In this document: piece by piece, positions 5,668 through 14,444 of the stretch
Numbering within the stretch: position 1 is the stretch's first letter
Layout: each line of letters begins with the position of its first letter
IMG/VR virus record: IMGVR_UViG_3300025141_000844
Location: 1-22,503 of that record
Reading direction: 5' to 3' (one strand)
Source of the DNA: a virus
Length of the DNA: 22,503 nucleotides
Program-made: the position numbers and the translations under genes
Notes under the pieces: generated by a model
Seen by the model: the letters and a program-made list of their open reading frames with translations, nothing else
What the model was told of the DNA's origin: nothing
Database searches by the model: none

Positions 5668-5845
5668 CAAGAAATGGGAATTAATTAAGAGTTATGCTAT
5701 TGCTCAATCTATAATTGGCATAAAAAAAACTCTTAAAGCTAAAAGAAAGATAGTAGGCTATGGGCCATTATCAGACGCATCAATAACTAAACTTAAGTTT
5801 TTAATTGAAAGACTGAGGAAAATATATGTCGATGAAAATAGATGA
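5651..5845 (+). CDS. Hidden 64-residue gene, apparent CTG start
   Basis: The apparent 158-base gap after the SSB-like gene is open in one frame to a TGA at 5843-5845. The translation looks coding: SDKKWELIKSYAIAQSIIG, then a lysine-rich stretch, KIVGYGPLSDASITKLK, and an amphipathic end. No ATG, GTG or TTG exists in the frame after the upstream TAA at 5603-5605. The only near-cognate candidate with a ribosome site is CTG at 5651, with AAGGAG at 5638-5643 exactly 7 bases away. The gene would overlap its neighbours by 17 and 20 bases, as is normal in this operon. A +1 frameshift at TTC-TGA-C (5662-5668), fusing it to the SSB-like protein, is the alternative. The function is unknown. Confidence 0.5.
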   Translation: MTSLSDKKWELIKSYAIAQSIIGIKKTLKAKRKIVGYGPLSDASITKLKFLIERLRKIYVDENR

Positions 5846-6095
5846 TGATGGCTCTGTGCTTGCTGCTGTAATGCTTGGCATAACTAGCAAGGTAGCTAGG
5901 TCTGACATAAGTAGAAAGAATAACATGGATAAAAAGGCTGACAGAACTATGTATTTATGTGAAGAGTGCGATAGAGTATGGGAGTATCCTATCAACGGCT
6001 CAGGATATTATTATAAAGTTGCTAACTATTATTCAAGCGTGCCATCATATGGAAAAGGACGTAAAACGTGTCCATTTTGTAAAAGACAGGGGTAA
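5826..6095 (+). CDS. Zinc-ribbon protein, last gene of the + strand arm
   Basis: This 89-residue protein has four cysteines in two CxxC knuckles: C45-E-E-C48 followed by DRVWEYP, and C82-P-F-C85 at the end. This is a zinc-ribbon pattern, usually used to bind nucleic acid or protein partners. The N-terminal 40 residues are helical and hydrophilic. GAGGA at 5815-5819 is 6 bases from the ATG. It overlaps the CTG-start gene by 20 bases. It might be a small transcription or translation modulator, but the sequence gives only the zinc fold. The gene is followed by the convergent virion gene block. Confidence 0.75.
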   Translation: MSMKIDDDGSVLAAVMLGITSKVARSDISRKNNMDKKADRTMYLCEECDRVWEYPINGSGYYYKVANYYSSVPSYGKGRKTCPFCKRQG

Positions 6096-6164
6096 GGTCG
6101 AATAAATCATAATACCTCCGTAAACGTGAGCCTAGCCCCCTTTAAACGTACTGTATTGACCTTA
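6093..6164. repeat. Inverted repeat spanning the convergent gene junction
   Basis: TAAGGTC at 6093-6099 is perfectly complementary to GACCTTA at 6158-6164. After one bulged G, AATA (6101-6104) continues pairing with TATT (6154-6157). The TAA at 6093-6095 is the stop of the zinc-ribbon gene, and the TTA at 6162-6164 is the stop of the opposite-strand gene, so each arm holds one stop codon. The loop also holds two direct copies of TAAACGT (6121-6127 and 6143-6149). There is no U-run, so it is only a weak bidirectional terminator candidate. Confidence 0.4.
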
Positions 6165-6983
6165 TCTAGTTAATCGCTCCAATCCTCTAGCAGTTTCCCA
6201 AACAGATTTTTCATTTGATGGACTCACCATGCCACTTTCGCTATACTGTTTCATTATTCTTTCCAGCACTTTATCTAAACTAACTCTGGCTTTGCTAACT
6301 TTTTCAGACTTCTTGGTTGGTATTTCTAAATCGTGTAATTTAAATATTACATCTTCCAACTCTCTTTGTGGAGCATCTTTATATTTTTGAGAATAACCAA
6401 TCTTAGACTGCCATTCCATCATCCTTTTCATTTCTTCTTTTGGTAATGAACCTTGTTCAAATGACCTTAGTCTTTTCGCAGCTTCAATCAATCCTCTTCT
6501 TTGACTCTGAGAGCCAATCAAATTAGACATTTTTAATTGCGATAATATATTCTTTATTTTATTTGAACTGGCAGGTATTAAAGCTCCAGCTTTACCAATA
6601 CTGCCTATTGCTTCAAGAGCCCCACCGGGGCCACCACGGTATTCAACATCAGGCTCTTTAGTAATACGTTCATAGAGCCAAGATAAATTCTCTGGAGTTA
6701 CTTTACCTGTTTCAGATAATTGTGGTATGTCCTTAGATGTTTTCCATTTGCCACCAGTAATCCATCCTAATATAGTTTTACTTCTATCAATTTCATTATT
6801 TATATTATCATGAGCATATCCAACAGAACCTCCATTTTCAAATTTTAAATGTGGCATCGTTGGTGTCTCCTCGTATACAGGAGTAGTATCTTTGACCTGA
6901 CCAGACTCATTGAACATCTTATCAGAATTTACCTGCTCATTCATTATACTTGGTTGCTGCATATAGTCTATAAGTTTTGGCAT
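6162..6983 (-). CDS. Hypothetical protein, probably virion-associated
   Basis: This 273-residue protein is the last gene of the leftward block. It has a hydrophilic N-terminus, then PHLKFENGGSVGYAHD (residues about 44-59), a Gly-rich motif of the type seen in minor virion proteins of marine phages. RGGPGGALEAIGSIGKAGALIPAS follows at about 115-138, and then a long helical, basic C-terminal half. It has a strong AGGAGG 7 bases before the ATG and begins 2 bases after the giant gene's stop. Its place behind the giant protein suggests an internal or ejected virion protein, but no family is recognised. Confidence 0.65.
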   Translation of the reverse strand: MPKLIDYMQQPSIMNEQVNSDKMFNESGQVKDTTPVYEETPTMPHLKFENGGSVGYAHDNINNEIDRSKTILGWITGGKWKTSKDIPQLSETGKVTPENLSWLYERITKEPDVEYRGGPGGALEAIGSIGKAGALIPASSNKIKNILSQLKMSNLIGSQSQRRGLIEAAKRLRSFEQGSLPKEEMKRMMEWQSKIGYSQKYKDAPQRELEDVIFKLHDLEIPTKKSEKVSKARVSLDKVLERIMKQYSESGMVSPSNEKSVWETARGLERLTR

Positions 6984-6985
6984 CC

Positions 6986-9900
6986 TTAAACCTCCTTGTA
7001 ATATTTACTTCTATATTGCTGTATTATATTATAAAATTCTTTTCTTTTTTGATTGTATAAAATATTCAAAGACTCTTCTTCAGCGGATTGCTCAGGAGTT
7101 ATCTTATTTATATATTCATTGTACCTTGATTTACCAGTAGCCCCTCTTGTCTTTCTCCAACTCTTAGGTATTGGCCTTATTTTTGATACGGTATTTTTTA
7201 ATCTGGTTCTAGCTTCTTTTTGAGCAACCCTAGCTGAGACATATTTTTCTTCCATGATTCTGTGTGTTAAAAAAGCTAATGATGAATAATATGCTCTGGC
7301 CCTGTACTCATCATTATTAGACCAGAATACATCTTTTAATGCTCTGTAATATGGAGTCTTTGCAGTCATTCCATCATCATAATCGAGATTTATTTTTTCT
7401 CTTGGATAATATGCATCAAGGAATTGATACTGCCTACGTTTTGAATCATCAACTCTTTTTGTTGTAGAGCCTACTAAATTTTTTAATACTCTTTGGTATC
7501 CACCATAAGCTGCAACTACTTCTTTTAATCCATCATCTAATGCAGTTGTTCCCATTTTTTTACCCTGAGCCACATCAACAATATTATTAAATACTTCTAT
7601 AGCATTCCTTATAGGTACTGGTTTGTAAGCTTCAGCAAATCCACCATACTCACTAAAACCATTACTAAATAATGCAAACCCTTCAGCTTTTAAAAAGTAA
7701 TCAAACACTCTTGATGGTGTACTCTTAAAATTATTTGTACGTTCCTCATCAAAAAGAAAATCATAAACTTGATACAAAGTCCATCCACTAGCAACATTAC
7801 CAGAAAAATATTTCATAGCTGGAACCATATTACCTTCTATAATAGCTGGCTTTATTACATATTTACTTAAGTTTTCTGTCATCCTGTAAGCTACTCTGTA
7901 GAATAGAGTAAGCGGCTTTGCCCATCCCTGCCCCATCCAGTACGGTACATAAGGCAAGTCTCCAGAGCCCTGAGTAACAAGATGAGCCTGTTGCCTAGCT
8001 TGAACCAGCTCTTTGTTGTTGAATTTCATTGAAAAATTACGGCCATCATTTTTATATGATTTCATGTATGATGCTTTCTGGTCTCTGTATCTATACACCA
8101 TATTATTTATATCATCTGGTGTAAATTCAAAAGCATCCATTAATATCCTTCTACTAGCTTCACGGCTTACACCCTTAGTATTTATTTTTTTAACACGAGC
8201 TAAATTTGATACATGGGTTTCCAAAGCAAATGGGCCTATTGATTGAGCTACCTTACGGTTTAGCACTTCAGTAGTTCTCATAAGTCCTAAATTCGGCAGC
8301 CATTTTCTCATAAATTTTGACGGCAGCTTTGTTTCTAAATATAAATCGTAAGCTCCTACATACGGGGCTCCTATGGCAGCTGAACGCTCAGTTTCAGTCT
8401 TCCAGTTTTCGCTTATACGATTGCCCTTACTAAATGGATTTATCAATCTGTTATAAGATTTAAACAATTCCTGCCCTGTAAAGACAGTTAAATTCTGTAC
8501 GTTACCTAATAGTAGGTTTTTTAAACCACTTATAGGAAATGATAGACCAGCTATGGCAGACCATCTTGTTATTGGAGACATTACCTTATCAAACATTCTC
8601 TGCTTTTCACCGTATACCTGACTACGCATTACTTTCCTAGACCAATTCTTATAATATGAATCCTTTGTCTCTAATCCTACATTCTCTGACAATTTATTTA
8701 TCATTCTGTTTACATCTGGAGATTTAGCACCACCATAAGCATGATAAGTTGCAGTTGAATGGGCTAACCTGCTGAAATAATCATCAACAACATTTACATA
8801 ATCAGTTTCATAAACTTTTATTACCTTATCTACAAGCCATTTATTCCCATCATTCCCCTTTATCACATTACCCACTTTATAAGGCTCTCCTTTTGGAGTA
8901 AATTCTTTTCCCCTATCTAGTGGGATTATATCTCCCCATTCTCCTCGGCCTCTCATAACATAAAAATAAGCTGGAAGCTCAGCACTTCTTGTATACTGCT
9001 GACCGTGAATATTTTCTGTGCTATGTATCTTTTTTAAATCATCTAAGAATTGCTTAGCTAAGTCAAATTTTTCTTCATACTTTAAGTTTAAACCTTTATA
9101 ATTTTTATCATTCTGAGCCAAGTAATCAGCTGCCATATTAATATTTCTATCATCAGCATTAACAAAGTCTATAAAGTCTTTAGTTGCAGCTCTTGGAGAA
9201 TATCCCGGGGTTTTTTCATCAGTCCCAACAAAATGACTTCTTGATTTTTTGGGGTCTATAAGCACTGACTGACCTTTTGAATTTGGTATGCTATATACAC
9301 TCCTACCGGCTGCTGTTTGACCTATTGGCCTTTTCTTGAGAAAGTCCATAGCTTTCCTTACCTGCTCGGAATGTAAATCAAAGTCTTTATTTATATTTAC
9401 TATTTCTATATAGTTGCCCTCAGTATCATATAACTCAAGAAATCTTTCCCTTTTTAAAGTTTTTGTTCTGGTATTCCTTGTCCATGAATTTGAACTTATC
9501 TGGGCAATAGCACCTTCATCAAATAAATCAGAGTACCTATCAACAACAGCTTTTAACCCATCAATTCTTTGACCTTCCATTCCTTTTAATGTTGCACCTG
9601 ATAATTTTTCAGCAAGTTTTATTGCCCCTTCAGATTTCTGCATCGGCCCAAAGACATCAGGGTCTTTCCAAGCTATGATATATTTACTAACATCAGCTAA
9701 ATCCACACCAGTACCTTTTAAATCTCTGTGCAGCTTGCCGTGGTGATTAATAGCAAGACCTATAGTATGCTGTCTAAACCTACCGTGATTTAACTTTGTT
9801 TTTCCAACTTCAGCTCCAGATGGGCCTAAGCCAAAAGCTATTGTTGATGTTGGCAGACCTGTTTCTTTTAATTTCCTACCTGCAGTTTTTAAGAATTGTC

Positions 9901-12688
9901 CAAACTCAGGGCTGATTTTTTCTATAAAATTTTCATTTGGCAAAGACACTCGTGTATTCCATAGGTCTACAGAAACATTCTCATCCCCCTGAACTACATC
10001 TATAACTCTTTTTAACTGACGCTCAGTTAAATTCTCTGGCTTACCTTTTGAATTTGGCCAAACTGTTGATATTACTGCTCTCTTTTCAAAGTCTTCAAAT
10101 TTTCTTTCATCAAGAACTGATTTTAATTTGTCTCTAGCTATTGCCCATTGCTGCCTTTCCGGAGCTGTTTCAAGAGCCCCAATCTTAGATTTTAATAAAC
10201 TAATTTTCTCATTTATAATTGGATTATCTTCACCTATTTTACCGGCCCAATTTTTCTTTGCATATGCTACAGCATCATCAAACTTGCCAAATATAAGTTC
10301 ACTAGGCTCTCCCCAATCTGTGGGCTTTACTATTGTTTTTCTATAAGCCCTGCCTGTATCCGGATTTTTCTGTCCTTTCATTCCCTTATAGTATTCAAGC
10401 TCTAGCTTCCATTTAGGTTCTTTCTTTGCAAGTACGTTCTTTCTTACAATTTTCATTTCCGACAATGGTATTTTGTATTCCTTTATTTGCTCTTGAGATT
10501 TCTCCCTTATCATAGTTTCAATTTGCTTTGCATAATTTTGCTGCAACTGCATTTCTTTCTTAGACCACTTCGGCTTGCCTGTACCAAGTATAATTTTTTC
10601 AACAATATTGTTGACAGCTTTTAAATCTTTTGCTGGTATTGGTTTAAGTGTTGTCGGCTCTTCAATAGCTGTAAATAGAGAACCCTTCTCCGGCTTCTTT
10701 ACTACTTTTTCTGGGGATAGCATTTTATCAAAAACCTCTTCCGGAGCTGTAGAGCGTTTTTTATTTATATAAGCAAAGTCACCTTCTATTCTGTCAACCT
10801 TTAATGGATAAAGGTTGCCTTCTTTATCAACGAACTGTTCTTTACCGCCTTTGACCCACTGTACTAAATCTCCTTTAGTACCTGCGTCGCTTTCTTTATG
10901 AATCCTTACAGTATAATCTCTGTATCTATCTTTTGTTGAAGTATATAATCTTAATTGTTTTCTATAATATGAAGCACGTTCAGCATTTTCTTTTGAGTAA
11001 GTAGGCATTTCACGACCTTTTAACTCATGAGAGTCAGATATTTTCCATTGCCCAGTAGTTGCCCAATTTGCTTCAGCCTGCTGCATCATTGCATCTGCGC
11101 TTTTCATAGCTTCAATAGGTATATCATCAATTAAATCAGGGTTCTTAAAATCTATTCTATTATACTTTTTAGTTAATTGATTCCTAGCTTCTTTTAATGT
11201 TTTACCTCTGAATGTCCCAGTTTTTCCTGTATTTAAATATTGATAGGTTATAAATCCCTGTTGCAATTCCCCTTCTGCAGCTGCTTTACCTTTAAATTCG
11301 CTAACTATTATAACGTCTTCAGGGTTCTTCTTATTAATATAATATGCCCCCTGTTTCTGTATTGTGTCCCTATGTAATGTCATTATACTATCTGTGAATT
11401 TCTTCCCCTTGCCATAAACCATGTCCATAGCTACTGGACTATCAAAATTCATGTCAAGTAATGCTCTATACATTTTTTCTTTAGCCCCTATATTGCTCAA
11501 TCCCTGAGCAACGTAATGGAATCCAACCAAAGATAGACCATGAAGAACCCTATCTCTAATATCCATATCAGGGTCGCCTCTTCCAGTTAGATAATCTTGA
11601 TAAGCCCCAACAGCCATCAGAGTTACAGGTTCAGTTATAGGCCCAAACTTTGCCCCGGCTAGTGTTGGTATACCTGCTGCTCCGAATAAAGCACCAGCAA
11701 ATAAATCTTTGGGGACATCTAATGCCCTGTCAACCAATCCTTCCCCCGGTTTATTAGATACAGCCCCAATCGCTGCAAATGTAAGAGCACTGTTTGCCAG
11801 TCTGTCAACGGCTGCAGCTCCTCCGTATCCCCATCTTTCAGCTGCATCTTTTATTATTTTCTTATACTTTTTACTATTACTTAATACAGAGCCGTAAGGT
11901 TTTGCAACAATAAGACCTTCAGCAGTCTTGCCCATTCTCGATACTCTACTTGCCTGAAACCTCGCCCCCTTTGATGCTAAGTCTTCTATATACTCTTTTT
12001 GCCTGTCTCTGATAAATTTTTCAGCCATCAGTTTTCTACTCTGATGATGAGATACAGTTTGCTCAAGCCTTGCTACTTTTTCAGCAAAGTCAGCTCTTAA
12101 TCCACCTTCTTGTTCTACAGTTTTTTGTAAAAATTTAGGCTTAGGCTTACCTTCCCTAAACATAGCAGCTGATGTTTTCTTAATTTTATCAATCTGAAAT
12201 TGAGCATCTTTAATTTTTTTTGATGACTTGCCTAATACCCTTAATGCCTTATAGGACTTCTGCATAGTCTTACCTGCTAAGGCAACAGGGGCCCCAACTC
12301 CACCAGTAAGTAAACTTACACCAAGAAAAGGAAGTATACCCCCAGCTAATTCACCCGTCATCCTTGCAATTTGCTCACCAGTTGTCATGGCTTCTGATGC
12401 TGCTGGCTCACCTCCCCAATATCCCAAGCTAATACCAGACTTTAAACCAGCCCCAAGTGATTCTAAAAATCCTACTGACTCTTGCTCTGTCAACTCCGTG
12501 CCTGTCATAGCTACAGAACGTGACATATCATTTATATTTAATGATGGAGTGCCATATGTTCTAGCTAAGTAATTATCATATGGACTTGATGTTCCAGATA
12601 TTCTGGATAAGTAGCTTTCGTATGGACTATCTTCTTGGTTGAAAGTTCCGCCAGTTCTAGCTAGATAATTTTCATAAGCGGACGGCAT
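6986..12688 (-). CDS. Giant 1,900-residue virion protein (putative DNA-ejection protein)
   Basis: The size, Ala/Gly-rich hydrophobic stretches (about residues 115-139, 291-311, 328-363), long helical lysine-rich regions, and position after other virion genes suggest a large internal or ejected virion protein, comparable in role to T7 gp16 or to 'polyvalent' phage proteins. Three copies of a YxxYLxR motif stand at residues 3-47. A segment at about 1370-1400 (WSAIAGLSFPISGLKNLLLG) and another near 1585-1610 (YVPYWMGQGWAKPLTLFYRV) could contact membranes. I see no lytic transglycosylase, peptidase or polymerase motif by eye. The ATG comes 6 bases after the previous stop with no Shine-Dalgarno, so translation is probably coupled. 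It takes a quarter of the window. Confidence 0.6.
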   Translation of the reverse strand: MPSAYENYLARTGGTFNQEDSPYESYLSRISGTSSPYDNYLARTYGTPSLNINDMSRSVAMTGTELTEQESVGFLESLGAGLKSGISLGYWGGEPAASEAMTTGEQIARMTGELAGGILPFLGVSLLTGGVGAPVALAGKTMQKSYKALRVLGKSSKKIKDAQFQIDKIKKTSAAMFREGKPKPKFLQKTVEQEGGLRADFAEKVARLEQTVSHHQSRKLMAEKFIRDRQKEYIEDLASKGARFQASRVSRMGKTAEGLIVAKPYGSVLSNSKKYKKIIKDAAERWGYGGAAAVDRLANSALTFAAIGAVSNKPGEGLVDRALDVPKDLFAGALFGAAGIPTLAGAKFGPITEPVTLMAVGAYQDYLTGRGDPDMDIRDRVLHGLSLVGFHYVAQGLSNIGAKEKMYRALLDMNFDSPVAMDMVYGKGKKFTDSIMTLHRDTIQKQGAYYINKKNPEDVIIVSEFKGKAAAEGELQQGFITYQYLNTGKTGTFRGKTLKEARNQLTKKYNRIDFKNPDLIDDIPIEAMKSADAMMQQAEANWATTGQWKISDSHELKGREMPTYSKENAERASYYRKQLRLYTSTKDRYRDYTVRIHKESDAGTKGDLVQWVKGGKEQFVDKEGNLYPLKVDRIEGDFAYINKKRSTAPEEVFDKMLSPEKVVKKPEKGSLFTAIEEPTTLKPIPAKDLKAVNNIVEKIILGTGKPKWSKKEMQLQQNYAKQIETMIREKSQEQIKEYKIPLSEMKIVRKNVLAKKEPKWKLELEYYKGMKGQKNPDTGRAYRKTIVKPTDWGEPSELIFGKFDDAVAYAKKNWAGKIGEDNPIINEKISLLKSKIGALETAPERQQWAIARDKLKSVLDERKFEDFEKRAVISTVWPNSKGKPENLTERQLKRVIDVVQGDENVSVDLWNTRVSLPNENFIEKISPEFGQFLKTAGRKLKETGLPTSTIAFGLGPSGAEVGKTKLNHGRFRQHTIGLAINHHGKLHRDLKGTGVDLADVSKYIIAWKDPDVFGPMQKSEGAIKLAEKLSGATLKGMEGQRIDGLKAVVDRYSDLFDEGAIAQISSNSWTRNTRTKTLKRERFLELYDTEGNYIEIVNINKDFDLHSEQVRKAMDFLKKRPIGQTAAGRSVYSIPNSKGQSVLIDPKKSRSHFVGTDEKTPGYSPRAATKDFIDFVNADDRNINMAADYLAQNDKNYKGLNLKYEEKFDLAKQFLDDLKKIHSTENIHGQQYTRSAELPAYFYVMRGRGEWGDIIPLDRGKEFTPKGEPYKVGNVIKGNDGNKWLVDKVIKVYETDYVNVVDDYFSRLAHSTATYHAYGGAKSPDVNRMINKLSENVGLETKDSYYKNWSRKVMRSQVYGEKQRMFDKVMSPITRWSAIAGLSFPISGLKNLLLGNVQNLTVFTGQELFKSYNRLINPFSKGNRISENWKTETERSAAIGAPYVGAYDLYLETKLPSKFMRKWLPNLGLMRTTEVLNRKVAQSIGPFALETHVSNLARVKKINTKGVSREASRRILMDAFEFTPDDINNMVYRYRDQKASYMKSYKNDGRNFSMKFNNKELVQARQQAHLVTQGSGDLPYVPYWMGQGWAKPLTLFYRVAYRMTENLSKYVIKPAIIEGNMVPAMKYFSGNVASGWTLYQVYDFLFDEERTNNFKSTPSRVFDYFLKAEGFALFSNGFSEYGGFAEAYKPVPIRNAIEVFNNIVDVAQGKKMGTTALDDGLKEVVAAYGGYQRVLKNLVGSTTKRVDDSKRRQYQFLDAYYPREKINLDYDDGMTAKTPYYRALKDVFWSNNDEYRARAYYSSLAFLTHRIMEEKYVSARVAQKEARTRLKNTVSKIRPIPKSWRKTRGATGKSRYNEYINKITPEQSAEEESLNILYNQKRKEFYNIIQQYRSKYYKEV
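12548..12682 (-). repeat. Triplicated YxxYLxR motif at the giant protein's N-terminus
   Basis: Residues 3-15, 21-33 and 35-47 of the giant protein read SAYENYLARTGGT, SPYESYLSRISGT and SPYDNYLARTYGT. The shared pattern is S-[AP]-Y-[ED]-x-Y-L-[AS]-R-x-x-G-T, with start-to-start spacings of 18 and 14 residues. The DNA copies have diverged at synonymous positions, so selection on the peptide is more likely than recent duplication. It may be a docking or packaging peptide. Confidence 0.8.
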
Positions 12689-12694
12689 TATATA

Positions 12695-14431
12695 TTATTT
12701 ACGAAGAGACATTATAGCTTCTTGTATTGTAACTCGTTCCCAAAACGGCCAAGTATCTTTTGCTATAATACCTCTTTTAGCATAAGTAAAAGATTGTTTA
12801 TTTATTCTGACCTTAACAGACTCCCCTTTCATTACTTTATTAGAAATAGGGTCTACTGTTAATCCCTTCTTTTTTAAATCTGCACCTGTTTTATATGGTT
12901 TTTCTGGGTCTTTTAGACCTCTTTTTAGTAAATGAAGAAATGGTATTCTTCCTTTTTCAGTAACAACTTCTTCTGATTCAGATGGGACTGCTGTTGGCAG
13001 TGCTCCCATTGTTCTTTCGCCAGTAAACCATTGCATAAATTTGGCTTTATCATTGCCAAAATGTTTTTTAGTAAACCCCTCACCAAAAGTTTCACCCATC
13101 TTTGCTTGCTGCCATTGGTCTTCATAAAAAGCTCCAGCATCTGTATATCCTAATTCCGCAGGTGTTGCTTTTTTCATCCCAGCCTTACTCAAAAACCCGG
13201 GGCCTAGAAAAGCTCTACCAAGCCTAGTTTCTCTTGGGACTAGAACTTCTTCAGCGTCAATCCCCGGAAGAGTACCTACACCAGCTAATTGTACATTTGC
13301 TTCATCTTCAGCCTGTTCCTTTTGACTTTGGGTTAAGAGCTCATAATCTTTATTAAACATAATCATGGCTGATTCCTGAGCCTTTTTATCAAACAATGAT
13401 TTCTTATCATCATCATCAGCTTGACCGAAGAAATACTCAGGCAAATTATTTAAAGCCATTTCCTTCATTCTTATCAAATCATTTATAATTGGGGCACTGG
13501 CATCTAAACCAGCTTTACCTAAAGCAACTGATATTGTAGGTACTAGATTAGCCCAATATTCAGAAGCCTGCTTTTCATTGGCAAACTGTCTACTTATTTC
13601 TCCAGCTACTATTTGTAATTCAGCAGATGATACTGGCTTGTCATCCTTTAGGAGTGATGTTCTTATTTTTTGAGCATCCATTCCCGCTGGCAATGTTTGA
13701 GAAAGTATAGCATCTAAAGTCTTCTGGTTTTCCTCATACATTAACGCTCTATTGTATGAATCTTCATAACCAGATACGTCTTCAGATATAAAAGATTTAG
13801 AAGCTAAGTTTTTTAATAAAGGCCAATTTGCTACTTTATTTTCTCTTGTCATACTGCCCGAATCCCAAGAGTCTTTAAGTAATTGAAATTTTAATCTATC
13901 GCCTTCGTCACTTTTAGCTAATTCTAAATCTGTTGAAGGAGCTACGGGAATTTCTTTAAGTGATTTAATACCATTACTGTCTTTATAGGGAATTTTAAAG
14001 GTTCTACTGCCAAACTTATTATATATTTCTCTCCTTAAGTCAGGTCTATTCCCAGCCTGTTCCATAGCCATCGTATATGTTTCTCTAGCTCTATTAAAGT
14101 CATCCTGAGCAGTCTTTTGAGATTGTTCAAAAATATAATCTTGCCTAGCCTCTGTATCCTTTGTTTTTTTATAATTAAATTTCTTATCTTCCTCAAGTTT
14201 ATCATAAAAATATTCTTTTTTACCTTGTTCAAGAACGTCTTCTCTATAAACTACATCTTCAGCTCTTTCCTTTTTTTCCTGCTGAAGACTTTCATAATCC
14301 AATCTAGCTTCAGTAATGGCTAAAAGAGTTTCTGGAGTAAGCCATTTACCGGCCGTCTCATAGAATCCTGCAGCCGCTGAGGAATCACCTATAGTAATTG
14401 ATGGTCTTCTTAATAAACTGCCTTCAGCCAT
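12695..14431 (-). CDS. Large coiled-coil virion-type protein, unknown function
   Basis: This 578-residue soluble protein has a short N-terminal extension rich in Ser and Gly. A long charged helical region follows at about residues 40-125, very rich in Glu, Lys, Gln and Tyr, and likely a coiled coil. The rest is mixed helical and ends in a compact C-terminal segment (MKGESVKVRINKQSFTYAKR and on). AAGGAG lies 5 bases before the ATG. It directly precedes the giant gene and follows two Gly-rich proteins, an order typical of internal or ejected virion proteins in podoviruses. No enzymatic motif is visible. A scaffold or tail-core role cannot be excluded. Confidence 0.65.
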   Translation of the reverse strand: MAEGSLLRRPSITIGDSSAAAGFYETAGKWLTPETLLAITEARLDYESLQQEKKERAEDVVYREDVLEQGKKEYFYDKLEEDKKFNYKKTKDTEARQDYIFEQSQKTAQDDFNRARETYTMAMEQAGNRPDLRREIYNKFGSRTFKIPYKDSNGIKSLKEIPVAPSTDLELAKSDEGDRLKFQLLKDSWDSGSMTRENKVANWPLLKNLASKSFISEDVSGYEDSYNRALMYEENQKTLDAILSQTLPAGMDAQKIRTSLLKDDKPVSSAELQIVAGEISRQFANEKQASEYWANLVPTISVALGKAGLDASAPIINDLIRMKEMALNNLPEYFFGQADDDDKKSLFDKKAQESAMIMFNKDYELLTQSQKEQAEDEANVQLAGVGTLPGIDAEEVLVPRETRLGRAFLGPGFLSKAGMKKATPAELGYTDAGAFYEDQWQQAKMGETFGEGFTKKHFGNDKAKFMQWFTGERTMGALPTAVPSESEEVVTEKGRIPFLHLLKRGLKDPEKPYKTGADLKKKGLTVDPISNKVMKGESVKVRINKQSFTYAKRGIIAKDTWPFWERVTIQEAIMSLRK

Positions 14432-14444
14432 AAAAACTCCTTAG

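Noticed and set aside
6096-6161. Classic rho-independent terminator at the convergent junction
   Set aside because: No GC-rich hairpin followed by a T-run on either strand; only the long-range inverted repeat is reported.
6162-12688. Open frames of 60-77 codons on the + strand opposite the giant protein gene
   Set aside because: They have no ribosome sites and look like antisense reflections of an AT-rich gene's codon pattern.
14035-14323. Antisense and alternative-frame ORFs within the coiled-coil gene, some strongly hydrophobic
   Set aside because: They mirror Lys/Glu-rich coding sequence on the other strand, which always gives Phe/Leu-rich reverse frames.
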